Of a stretch of 64,000 bases of DNA, positions 27,141 through 35,108 are shown piece after piece; the stretch's first letter is position 1, and every line of letters begins with the position of its first letter. The DNA lies in assembly GCF_937927635.1 (NCBI RefSeq), contig NZ_CALBRW010000016.1, positions 310,001 to 374,000 on the forward strand. The letters are read 5' to 3'. The stretch comes from an uncultured Microbacterium sp. GTDB lineage: Bacteria > Actinomycetota > Actinomycetes > Actinomycetales > Microbacteriaceae. The notes beneath the pieces are model-generated. The model did no database searches. It was given only the letters and a program-made list of their open reading frames with translations, and was not told where the DNA came from. Both the position numbers and the translations under genes were made by a program.

Positions 27141-27365
27141 CTACGACCCGTCGTGCTCGGGCGCGGTGTCGGCGAAGAGGGCGAGGAACTTCTCGCGGGG
27201 GATCACGATGCGACGCCCGAGCTTCACATGCGGGATCGTGCCCTCGTTGATGCTCGTGGTGATCGTGCGGGGATCGACCCCGAGCGCTTCGGCGGCTTCT
27301 TTGCGGGTGATGACCAGGCTGCGCCGCTTGCGGAGGTCGTCCATGTCCAGGGTGCTCTGCCGCAT
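27141..27365 (-). CDS. MerR-type helix-turn-helix protein (excisionase-like)
   Basis: 74 aa from the ATG at 27365; a longer start at 27446 would overlap its own promoter. The winged helix reads VITRKEAAEALGVDPRTITTSINEGTIPHVKLGRRIVIPREKF, the pattern of small excisionase/DNA-binding proteins of integrated elements. It lies two genes from the integrase and probably directs excision or regulates int. It is divergent from the XRE gene. Confidence 0.8.
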   Translation of the reverse strand: MRQSTLDMDDLRKRRSLVITRKEAAEALGVDPRTITTSINEGTIPHVKLGRRIVIPREKFLALFADTAPEHDGS

Positions 27366-27428
27366 GAGGTCACCGTCCGATCCGATACAGGGAGATTGGG
27401 GGGTGCCTACCACGGTAGAAGCCAAACC

Positions 27429-27463
27429 TTGCTGTGTCAAGTACAACCGTGTATGTTCTTAGT
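27429..27463. promoter_or_regulatory. Back-to-back promoters of the excisionase-like and XRE genes
   Basis: Plus strand: TTGCTG at 27429 and TATGTT at 27452, spaced 17 bp, six bases before the XRE ATG at 27464, so that mRNA should be leaderless. Minus strand: TTGACA at 27440-27435 with TACCGT 17 bp further, reading into the excisionase-like gene. The two promoters overlap, so they should compete. Confidence 0.6.
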
Positions 27464-28057
27464 ATGGAAACAGAGAGGGTGCGGGGCAACCCGCCAGGAC
27501 ACACGAACCAGTACGTCGCCGGGAACATCCGCGCGGCCCGCCAAGCGATCGGCATGGACTTGCGCACCATGTCGAAGCTGCTGGACGACGCGGGGCGGAA
27601 ACTCTCCCCGTCAGGGATCAGCAAGCTCGAAGCCGGGGATCGCCGCGTCGACGTGGACGACCTCACCGTGATCGCCTACCTGCTGCGCACCACCCCGGCG
27701 GCGCTCCTCACCCCACCCGACGCAGAAAGCGGCGTGACGGGAGTACCTGGGGAGTATCTGCCGGAAGAGATCGAGAAGTGGATGCAGGGTTCGCTCAAAC
27801 TCACCCCGGAGGGGCTGCTGCACTACTGGCAGCAGGAATGGTTCGCTTGCCAGAACCGCATCCAGTATTACGAGTCCTCCCTCAACATCCCCGGCAGCGA
27901 CCAACTCCCGAGCACCGAGACCTATAGGCAGCGCCTCGCGGAGCAGCGGGAACGCGCACGGTTCATCAGGGTGCGAGGTGAGCAGATCGACCCGACCGGG
28001 CGCGTACTCAGCGGCCCCGACTTCCTCGACCGCCTCGCCCCCGACAGCACCGAATAG
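27464..28057 (+). CDS. XRE-family helix-turn-helix regulator
   Basis: 197 aa from the ATG at 27464, predicted leaderless. The HTH is at residues ~18-75 (IRAARQAIGMDLRTMSKLLDDAG, then SGISKLEAGDRRV). The C-terminal ~110 residues are helical and unlike known effector domains. It is 52 bp upstream of the integrase and probably controls int/xis expression of the element, like a phage repressor. Confidence 0.85.
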   Translation: METERVRGNPPGHTNQYVAGNIRAARQAIGMDLRTMSKLLDDAGRKLSPSGISKLEAGDRRVDVDDLTVIAYLLRTTPAALLTPPDAESGVTGVPGEYLPEEIEKWMQGSLKLTPEGLLHYWQQEWFACQNRIQYYESSLNIPGSDQLPSTETYRQRLAEQRERARFIRVRGEQIDPTGRVLSGPDFLDRLAPDSTE

Positions 28058-28109
28058 CCGCCCCGGCGCACCTTGGCGCAACCGGCGACCCAATAGAAAG
28101 GATGCAGTG

Positions 28110-29393
28110 ATGGCACGAAAGACCACGACCGCCGGGCACGAACCCGGCGCAAACACCACAGGCGAGGAGGTGAAACCAGCACGTCGTTCCCGTTCCCGGC
28201 AGCCCGGCTCGATCCAGGGCTACGAGACCGACAAGGGCAAAAGGTGGCGGTTCCAGATCTACGTCCTGAAAGACCCCGAGTACCCCGAGATGGGATCGCG
28301 CCGTCTCACCCGTTCCGGGTTCACCAGCACTGACGAAGCCAACGACGCCTTGCAGGAAGCGTTGAAGCAGCGAAAGCAGAACGAGAAGTTCGGAAGCAAG
28401 GTGCCCACCATTGGCGCGTACGCGGATGAGTGGGCGGCCGGTTTGAAGCTCGCGGCATCCACGATCAAGGGGTACAAGAAGATCATCCGCAACCACATCA
28501 AGCCCCAGCTCGGCACGATCCGGCTCGACAAACTCACCGCCACCAGGATCGCCCGCCACTATCGCGACCTCGAAGACCACGGCCGCAAGGACGAGTACGG
28601 CAAGGGCAAGCCCCTGTCGGCCAACAGCGTCCACAAGGTGCATGTCGTACTCGGTGCGATCCTCGACGCCGCGATTGACGACGGACACCTGACCGTGAAC
28701 CCGGCGAAGAAGAAGCGCACCGTCAAGGCCCCGACCACGAGTGAGGTGCGGGCGCAGAAACCCGAAATCGCCACTTGGACGGCCGAACAGCTCGCCCTGT
28801 TCCTCACCTGGAACCGCGATGAACTGGAAGACGAACTGTTCCCCATGTGGCAACTCATCGCGTGCACCGGAATGAGGCGCAGTGAAGCCCTGGCGCTCAA
28901 GTGGAGCGATATCAACAGCAAGGCGATGCGGGTCAGTATCCGCCGCGCGGTCGACACCGACGACTGGACGAAGACCAAGCCCCCGAAGACCGGTAACGCC
29001 CGCGTGATCGACGTGGACGCCGAAACCCTCAAAGTCCTCGCGAGCTACAAGGTCGCCCGCGCCGAGGTCTCGTTCGAGCTGGCAAAAGCCGACGCCTATG
29101 TGTTCGGAGACGACGACGGCAAGCTCCGCTCACCCGATGCCATGACGAGCCGCTGGGATCGCCGCCTCAAGTGGGTGACCGCGAAGTACGACAGCCTGCA
29201 CCGCGTCACCATCAAAGGTCTGCGTCACACCCACGCGACGCTGCTGCTCGAACTCGGCGAACACCCCAAGGTCGTCCAAGAGCGGTTGGGGCACTCAACG
29301 ATCACCACGACGATGAACATCTACTCCCACGTCACCCCGACCATGCAGAGGTCGGCAGTAGACCGCTTCGCCGCCCACCTCGGGAACGCTTAG
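28110..29393 (+). CDS. int: Tyrosine recombinase / integrase of the element
   Basis: 427 aa from the ATG at 28110, preceded by AGAAAGGA. Order: N-terminal arm-binding domain (YETDKGKRWRFQIYV), SAM-like core-binding domain (~100-205) and the catalytic domain with Arg256 (GMRRSEAL), His-x-x-Arg box around LRHTHATLLL (Arg372, His375), His395 in GHST and nucleophile Tyr405. It catalyses site-specific recombination at the tRNA-Leu 3' end. Its stop is 78 bp from the att core, the classic arrangement. Confidence 0.95.
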   Translation: MARKTTTAGHEPGANTTGEEVKPARRSRSRQPGSIQGYETDKGKRWRFQIYVLKDPEYPEMGSRRLTRSGFTSTDEANDALQEALKQRKQNEKFGSKVPTIGAYADEWAAGLKLAASTIKGYKKIIRNHIKPQLGTIRLDKLTATRIARHYRDLEDHGRKDEYGKGKPLSANSVHKVHVVLGAILDAAIDDGHLTVNPAKKKRTVKAPTTSEVRAQKPEIATWTAEQLALFLTWNRDELEDELFPMWQLIACTGMRRSEALALKWSDINSKAMRVSIRRAVDTDDWTKTKPPKTGNARVIDVDAETLKVLASYKVARAEVSFELAKADAYVFGDDDGKLRSPDAMTSRWDRRLKWVTAKYDSLHRVTIKGLRHTHATLLLELGEHPKVVQERLGHSTITTTMNIYSHVTPTMQRSAVDRFAAHLGNA

Positions 29394-29412
29394 CACTTTT
29401 TCTAGCACTTCC
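29390..29412. repeat. Integrase arm-type repeats, right
   Basis: TTAGCACTTT at 29390-29399 (overlapping the int stop codon) and the variant CTAGCACTTC at 29403-29412, 13 bp apart. They match the pair at 17602-17623 by sequence, orientation and spacing. Confidence 0.55.
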
Positions 29413-29420
29413 AACACGAA

Positions 29421-29461
29421 TGGCCCCCGACCTGAGAGATAGAATCCCAGGTCAGGGGCCA
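29421..29461. terminator. Terminator shared by int and tRNA-Leu
   Basis: TGGCCCCCGACCTG pairs with CAGGTCAGGGGCCA around a 13-nt loop, followed by ATTT. It terminates int on the plus strand and, read the other way, the tRNA-Leu transcript. It replaces the original tRNA terminator now left at 17423-17442. Confidence 0.85.
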
Positions 29462-29470
29462 TTTCATTCG

Positions 29471-29493
29471 TGTGCGCGAGGGGGGACTTGAAC
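29471..29493. other. Right attachment site within tRNA-Leu
   Basis: 23-bp copy of the left site at 17462-17484, covering the tRNA 3' acceptor strand and T-arm. The element carries this end, so the tRNA stays intact. Confidence 0.9.
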
Positions 29494-29556
29494 CCCCACG
29501 CCCTTGCAGGCACTGGCACCTGAAGCCAGCGCGTCTACCTATTCCGCCACTCGCGC
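29473..29556 (-). tRNA. tRNA-Leu (anticodon CAG)
   Basis: 84-nt class II tRNA. The acceptor stem GCGCGAG/CUCGCGC pairs fully, the anticodon loop UUCAGGU lies between CUGGC and GCCAG, a long variable arm is present, and the T-arm GGTTCAAGTCC is intact. CCA is not encoded. It is the integration target of the element to its left. Confidence 0.96.
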
Positions 29557-29755
29557 AGTGTCTCGCTCCGGAGAACTCAACCTGCTAACACTAACATGAC
29601 GAAACGCCTGACTCATACTCCGCGCGCACCCCGCGCGCGTCACCTCTCCAGGCAGCGTCCGTCCCCGCCATCCCGCCGGAATCACGTCCGATGAAGCGCG
29701 CATTCAGCGGGGCTGGCTACGATGGCCGTACCAGTCGGCATGCCAGAGGAACCTT

Positions 29756-30460
29756 GTGGGACTACTTGACAGCTTTGAGAAAGGTCTCGAGCGCGCAGTG
29801 AACAGCGCGTTCGCCAAGACCTTCCGCAGCGGCATCCAGCCCGTCGAGATCGCCTCCGCCCTGCGCCGTGAGGCCGACACCAAAGCGGCCGTGGTCAGCC
29901 GCGACCGCATCATCACCCCCAGTGACTACCTCGTGCGTCTCAGTCCCGACGATGACGAGCGGATGCGGGGACTCGGCGGCGCCCTGAACGACGAGCTCTA
30001 CGCTTTGCTGACCAAGCACGCCCGCACCCAGGGCTACAGCTTCGCCGGCCCGCTGCACATCATCATCGAGGCAGACGAGCACGTCGCCACCGGCACGGTG
30101 CGCGTCAGCTCCTCCTCGGTGGAGAGCGGCGTCACCTGGCAGGGCGTGGTCGAGGTGGACGGCAAGCAGCACGTCCTGACCAGCGCGCGCACCATCATCG
30201 GCCGCGGCAGCGACGCGACCATCACCATCTCGGATGCCGGCTCCAGCCGCCGCCACGCGGAGGTGCTGTGGGACGGCGAGCGCGCCATGCTGCGCGACCT
30301 CGGCTCCACCAACGGCACCAAGGTCGACGGCCAGAAGGTGCGCGAGGCCGCACTCGGCCCCGGGTCCACCTTCACCATCGGGCGCACCCAGCTGACCTTC
30401 CGCGTCGTCCCCGCGACGGGCTCGGGCACTCAGGGGAGCAGAACGGGGGCCCTGCGATGA
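29756..30460 (+). CDS. fhaA: FhaA: DUF3662 plus FHA domain protein
   Basis: 234 aa from a GTG start, first gene of the cell-wall signalling operon. Residues 1-115 are the DUF3662 domain (MGLLDSFEKGLERAVNSAF). The C-terminal ~95 residues form an FHA domain with GRGSDATITI, SSRRHAEV and LGSTNGT, which binds phosphothreonine. In mycobacteria FhaA binds the phosphorylated pseudokinase domain of MviN and limits peptidoglycan synthesis. The usual long linker is very short here. Its stop overlaps the fhaB start by 4 nt. Confidence 0.93.
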   Translation: MGLLDSFEKGLERAVNSAFAKTFRSGIQPVEIASALRREADTKAAVVSRDRIITPSDYLVRLSPDDDERMRGLGGALNDELYALLTKHARTQGYSFAGPLHIIIEADEHVATGTVRVSSSSVESGVTWQGVVEVDGKQHVLTSARTIIGRGSDATITISDAGSSRRHAEVLWDGERAMLRDLGSTNGTKVDGQKVREAALGPGSTFTIGRTQLTFRVVPATGSGTQGSRTGALR

Positions 30461-30954
30461 GCGAGCTCCTGCTGCTGGTGCTGCGGATCGTCTTCCTGGT
30501 GATGCTGTGGTTCTTCGTGTTCGCGGTGGTCTACTCGCTGCGCGCCGATCTGTTCGGCGTCCGCGTGCGCAAGATGCCGGCCGGCGAAGCCGCGGCAACC
30601 GCGCCTCCCGCGCCCGTGCACCAGGCGCCGCGCCCCAGCAGCGGCTCACACGCCAAGGCCGCCTCGCACCTGGTCATCACCTCCGGACCGAAGGAGGGCC
30701 TCGACGTGCCGCTGGGCACCGCCGACTCGCTCTCCATCGGGCGCTCCAGCGAATCCGGCCTGGTGATCCGCGACGACTACACCTCCAGCCACCACGCCAG
30801 GCTCACCCGACGCGGCGACATCTGGACACTGCAGGACCTGGGCTCCACCAACGGCACCTTCCTGAACGGCCAGAAGCTCAGCGACAAGCCCGTGCAGGTG
30901 CAGATCGGCACCCCCATCAAGGTGGGCGCCACGACCTTCGAGCTGCGAGCGTAG
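30457..30954 (+). CDS. fhaB: FhaB (FipA): membrane-anchored FHA domain protein
   Basis: 165 aa from the ATG at 30457. One N-terminal transmembrane helix (~4-26) is followed by a Pro/Ala linker and a C-terminal FHA domain with GRSSESGLVI, SSHHARL and LGSTNGTFLNGQ. FhaB/FipA links PknA/PknB phosphorylation to the divisome. It is 13 bp upstream of pstP. Confidence 0.93.
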   Translation: MSELLLLVLRIVFLVMLWFFVFAVVYSLRADLFGVRVRKMPAGEAAATAPPAPVHQAPRPSSGSHAKAASHLVITSGPKEGLDVPLGTADSLSIGRSSESGLVIRDDYTSSHHARLTRRGDIWTLQDLGSTNGTFLNGQKLSDKPVQVQIGTPIKVGATTFELRA

Positions 30955-30967
30955 GGCCCGCATCCCG

Positions 30968-32272
30968 ATGGTCTTCGAGGGCTCCAGCGTCGCGATCTCC
31001 CACACCGGGAAGGTCCGCTCCAACAACCAGGACTCCGGGTATTCCGGGGCCAACCTGTTCGTCGTCGCCGACGGCATGGGCGGTCACGCGGGCGGAGACG
31101 TGGCATCGAGCATCGCGATCGGCCGCATGAAGGGCCTCGACCAGCACTACGACTCCACCGACGACGCCCAGGCCACCCTGCAGGCTGCCGCCACCACCGC
31201 AGCGGCCGACCTGGTGCGCGCCTCGAAGGAGCGCCCCGAGCTGGCAGGCCTGGGCACCACGCTCAGCGCCATCATCATGGTCGACGACCACGCCGTCATC
31301 GGCCACATCGGCGACTCGCGCATCTACCTGTACCGCGACGACGCGCTCACCCAGATCACCACCGACCACACCTTCGTGCAGCGGCTGGTCGACTCGGGCC
31401 GCATCACGCTCGAAGAGGCCAGGTACCACCCGCGCCGCTCGGTGCTCATGCGCGTGCTCAGCGACATGGACATCGCCCCGGACCTGGACCTTTTCGTCAT
31501 GCCCACGCGCCCAGGCGACCGGTGGCTGCTCTGCTCCGACGGCCTCTCCGGCGTGGTCGACGATGTGCACATCGCGAAGGCCATGAGCCACGGCCTCGCC
31601 CCGGGCCGCACGGCCGACATCCTGCTCAAGCAAGCCCTCGACGGCGGCGCCCCCGACAACGTCACGGTCGTGCTCGTGGACGTCGGCGGCGCGCATCCGC
31701 TCTCCTCCGGCACCCCGACCGTGGTCGGCGCGGCATCCGACCCGACCAGCATCCCGGTGCCCGCCGCGCGCGCCTCCCTCACCGGCTGGCTGCACCCCGT
31801 GCTGCAGGCGGCCAACGAGCCCAGCCACTTCGAGCCCGACTCGGACTACTTCGAGGAGATCATCGAGGAGGACAGGCGTCGTCGCGGCCGTCGGCGCATC
31901 GCGTGGCTCGCGGCCCTGGTGGTCGTCCTGCTCGCGCTGGTCGGCTGCGGCATCCTCGCCTACAACTGGACGCAGACGCGCTACTTCGTCGGCGCCGACG
32001 ACGACAGCGTGGTGATCTACCGCGGCGTGCAGCAGGACCTCGGTCCCATCAAGCTGTCCACCGAGGTCAAGGACACGTTCATCCTGCTGGCCGACCTGCC
32101 CAACTACCAGCGCGCCTCGGTGGAGCGCACCATCAACGCGCGTTCGTACGCCGACGCGATCGCCATCACCGAGCGCCTGCGCGTGAGCGCGCTGCCGCCG
32201 GTGCCCGTCCCGATCCCATCGCCCACGCCGGATGCACCGGAGCCCACTCCGACGGAGGTGCCGACGCCATGA
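30968..32272 (+). CDS. pstP: PP2C-family Ser/Thr phosphatase PstP
   Basis: 434 aa. Residues 1-240 are the PP2C domain with metal-binding DGMGGHAGGD, GDSRIYLY and DNVTVVLVD. A long linker, one transmembrane helix (~314-336) and a ~100-residue extracellular domain ending in a Pro-rich tail follow. It removes phosphates from PknA, PknB and their substrates. The stop overlaps the next gene by 4 nt. Confidence 0.95.
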   Translation: MVFEGSSVAISHTGKVRSNNQDSGYSGANLFVVADGMGGHAGGDVASSIAIGRMKGLDQHYDSTDDAQATLQAAATTAAADLVRASKERPELAGLGTTLSAIIMVDDHAVIGHIGDSRIYLYRDDALTQITTDHTFVQRLVDSGRITLEEARYHPRRSVLMRVLSDMDIAPDLDLFVMPTRPGDRWLLCSDGLSGVVDDVHIAKAMSHGLAPGRTADILLKQALDGGAPDNVTVVLVDVGGAHPLSSGTPTVVGAASDPTSIPVPAARASLTGWLHPVLQAANEPSHFEPDSDYFEEIIEEDRRRRGRRRIAWLAALVVVLLALVGCGILAYNWTQTRYFVGADDDSVVIYRGVQQDLGPIKLSTEVKDTFILLADLPNYQRASVERTINARSYADAIAITERLRVSALPPVPVPIPSPTPDAPEPTPTEVPTP

Positions 32273-33651
32273 CCGACGTCGCCGCCGACACCAGCGTCCT
32301 GAAGGCGCTGAAGAGGATCCGGATGCCGCAGAAGCAGCGCAACCGGGAGTTCTGGCTGCTGCTGTTCGCCCTGCTGCTGGCGGGCTCCGCGCTCACGCTC
32401 GTGCAGCTGGGCGCCCTGCACACCATCGATTCGATGATCCTCGCGATCGGCGGGGGCCTCGCCGTGCTGGCGTTCACCGTGCACGTGGTGCTGCGCGCCG
32501 TGGCATCCGACGCCGATCCGTTCGTGCTGCCCATCGCGACCCTGCTGACGGGCCTGGGCACCGCGATGATCTACCGCATCGACATCGCCAAGCAGCTCTC
32601 CGGCTGGCCGGCGTTCTCGAACAAGCAGCTCGCCTGGACCGCCATCTCGCTGGCCGGCGTCATCGCGCTGGTGATCGCGCTGCGCAACTACCGCGTGCTG
32701 TACCGGTACACGTACATCTTCGGCCTGGCCGGGATCGTGCTGCTGATCCTGCCGTTCATCCCCGGGCTCAAGGCCCGCGGCTCCAACGCCGACGTGTGGG
32801 TGTCGCTGGGCGGCTTCATCTCGTTCCAGCCGGGCGAGCTGGCCAAGATCTGCCTGGCCGTCTTCTTCGCCGGGTACCTCGTGCGCACCCGCGAGAGCCT
32901 CAGCTCGGTGGGCACCCGGTTCCTCGGGATGACGTGGCCGCGCATGCGCGAGCTGGGCCCCGTGCTGGTGGTGTGGATCCTGTCGCTGCTGATCATCGTC
33001 ACCCAGCGCGACCTCGGCACCGGCGTGCTGCTCTTCGGGATGTTCATCGCCATGCTGTACGTCGCCACGGGCAAGACCAGCTGGGTGCTGATCGGCCTGG
33101 CCGGCGTCGCCCTCGGCGCCTTCCTGGCCACCCGGGTGCTGGCCTACGTGCAGCGCCGCTTCGTCAACTGGCTGGACGCGTTCAACCCCGACATCATCGG
33201 CAAGCAGGGTGGCAGCTACCAGCTCGTCGAGGGCATCTTCGGCCTGGCCCGCGGCGGCCTGATCGGCACCGGCTGGGGCCAGGGGCGCCCGCAGATCACC
33301 CCGCTGGCCAACAGCGACTACATCATCCCGAGCCTCGGCGAGGAGCTCGGCATCGTCGGACTGTTCGCGATCCTCTGCCTGTACATGGTGTTCGTCAGCC
33401 GCGGCCTGCGCATCGGGCTGGCGGGACAGGACGACTTCGGCAAGCTGCTGGCCACCGGGCTCTCGTTCACGCTCGCCCTGCAGGTGTTCATCATGGTCGG
33501 CGGCGTCACCCGCGTCATCCCGCTGACGGGTCTGACCACGCCGTTCCTGGCGGCCGGCGGATCGTCGCTGGTCGCCAACTGGCTCATCGTCGCGCTGCTG
33601 CTGCGCATCAGCGACGGCGTGCGCCGCCAGCCCCGGGTGGTGATCGGATGA
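32269..33651 (+). CDS. rodA: SEDS-family peptidoglycan glycosyltransferase (RodA/FtsW)
   Basis: 460 aa, about 12 transmembrane helices after a ~30-residue cytoplasmic start. SEDS signatures: QPGELAKICLAVFFAGYLVRTRE, QRDLGTGVLLFGMF with the catalytic Asp region, and NSDYIIPSLGEELGIVG. By position between pstP and pbpA it is the RodA-type elongation polymerase of this operon rather than FtsW of the dcw cluster. It polymerises lipid II with the PBP encoded next. Confidence 0.93.
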   Translation: MTDVAADTSVLKALKRIRMPQKQRNREFWLLLFALLLAGSALTLVQLGALHTIDSMILAIGGGLAVLAFTVHVVLRAVASDADPFVLPIATLLTGLGTAMIYRIDIAKQLSGWPAFSNKQLAWTAISLAGVIALVIALRNYRVLYRYTYIFGLAGIVLLILPFIPGLKARGSNADVWVSLGGFISFQPGELAKICLAVFFAGYLVRTRESLSSVGTRFLGMTWPRMRELGPVLVVWILSLLIIVTQRDLGTGVLLFGMFIAMLYVATGKTSWVLIGLAGVALGAFLATRVLAYVQRRFVNWLDAFNPDIIGKQGGSYQLVEGIFGLARGGLIGTGWGQGRPQITPLANSDYIIPSLGEELGIVGLFAILCLYMVFVSRGLRIGLAGQDDFGKLLATGLSFTLALQVFIMVGGVTRVIPLTGLTTPFLAAGGSSLVANWLIVALLLRISDGVRRQPRVVIG

Positions 33652-35108
33652 CCAGAGAGCTGCGGCGCCTCAGCTTCGTGATCCTCGCGATGTTCATCGC
33701 GCTGTTCGTCGCCACCAGCTGGATCCAGGTGGTGGATGCCGACAATCTCGCGCAGAACCCGGCCAACACCCGCACGCGGCTGGACAGCTACCAGATCCAG
33801 CGCGGGTCACTGCTGGTCGGCGGCAACGCCATCGCGACGTCTGTGCCGGTTGCGGATCGCTACCAGTACCAGCGGGTGTACACGGATGCCGCGATGTGGG
33901 CGCCCGTGACCGGCTACTACAACCCGGCGCTGCAGTCCTCGACCGGCATCGAGCAGGCGCTGAATCCGGAGCTCTCCGGCTCGAGTTCGAACTCGCTGGT
34001 CGCCGAGGTGGAGCGCATCCTGTCCGGTCAGCCCCAGCAGGGACTCAGCGCGCAGCTGACCATGAGCGCGACGGCGCAGAAGGCCGCGTGGGACGCGCTG
34101 AACGAGAAGGGCTACAAGGGCGCAGTGGTGGCCCTGGAGCCGTCCACCGGCCGCGTGCTGGCGATGGTCTCCACCCCGGGCTTCGACACCAACAAGCTGG
34201 CCGCGCATGACACCTCCGCGGTCGACGCCGAGCACGATCGGCTGGTCGCCGACCCGCTGAAGCCGCTGTACAACAGGGCCATCGCGGGCAACCTGAACCC
34301 TCCCGGCTCCACGTTCAAGCTCGTGGTCGCGACGGCCGCACTCGCGTCCGGCGACTACACGATGGAGTCCACCCTGCCGAACCCCGCGCGCTACACGCTG
34401 CCGGGCACCTCGCAGCAGATCTCCAACGCCTGGAGCGGCACCTGCGGACCCGGCGAGACCACCACGATCGCCGATGCGATCCGGCTCAGCTGCAACATCC
34501 CGATGGCCGAGCTGGCCGCCGAGCTGGGAGATGACGCCATCCGCGCCACGGCTGAGAAGTATGGGTTCAACTCCGAGCTCGACATCCCGCTCGCCGTCAC
34601 CCCGTCCAAGTACCCGGACAGGCTCAACGCCCCGGAGACCGCGCTGACGGGATTCGGCCAGGGCGATGTGAGAGCGACGCCGCTGCAGATGGCCATGGTG
34701 GCCGCCGGCATCGCCAACGGGGGAGCGGTGATGAAGCCGCGGATGGTGGACGCCATCATCGCCGACGACTTCGCGCCCTACAAGAAGTACAGCGACGAGG
34801 CTCTCGACCAGGTGATGAGCGCCGAGCAGGCCAAGTCGCTGACCTCCGTGATGGTGCAGGGGGTCGCTTCCGGAGCGGCGACGGGTGCAAGAATAGACGG
34901 CGTCGATGTCGCCGGAAAGACGGGAACCGCCCAGAACGGCGGGAACCCGTACACGCTGTGGTTCACAGGTTTCGCGCCGGCGGAGAATCCGAAGGTTGCG
35001 GTGGCAGTCGTCGTCGAAGACGGCGGTGGTAAGGGACAGTCGGGTTCCGGCGATGGAATCGCCGCCCCGATTGCGAAGAAAGTCATAGAGGCGGTGCTGG
35101 GCAGATGA
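33648..35108 (+). CDS. pbpA: Class B penicillin-binding protein PbpA
   Basis: 486 aa, one N-terminal transmembrane anchor, a dimerisation domain and the transpeptidase with STFK (Ser221), SCN (281-283) and KTGTAQ. It cross-links peptidoglycan as partner of the SEDS protein. Start overlaps the rodA stop by 4 nt and its stop overlaps pknA. Length is normal for actinobacterial PbpA. Confidence 0.95.
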   Translation: MTRELRRLSFVILAMFIALFVATSWIQVVDADNLAQNPANTRTRLDSYQIQRGSLLVGGNAIATSVPVADRYQYQRVYTDAAMWAPVTGYYNPALQSSTGIEQALNPELSGSSSNSLVAEVERILSGQPQQGLSAQLTMSATAQKAAWDALNEKGYKGAVVALEPSTGRVLAMVSTPGFDTNKLAAHDTSAVDAEHDRLVADPLKPLYNRAIAGNLNPPGSTFKLVVATAALASGDYTMESTLPNPARYTLPGTSQQISNAWSGTCGPGETTTIADAIRLSCNIPMAELAAELGDDAIRATAEKYGFNSELDIPLAVTPSKYPDRLNAPETALTGFGQGDVRATPLQMAMVAAGIANGGAVMKPRMVDAIIADDFAPYKKYSDEALDQVMSAEQAKSLTSVMVQGVASGAATGARIDGVDVAGKTGTAQNGGNPYTLWFTGFAPAENPKVAVAVVVEDGGGKGQSGSGDGIAAPIAKKVIEAVLGR

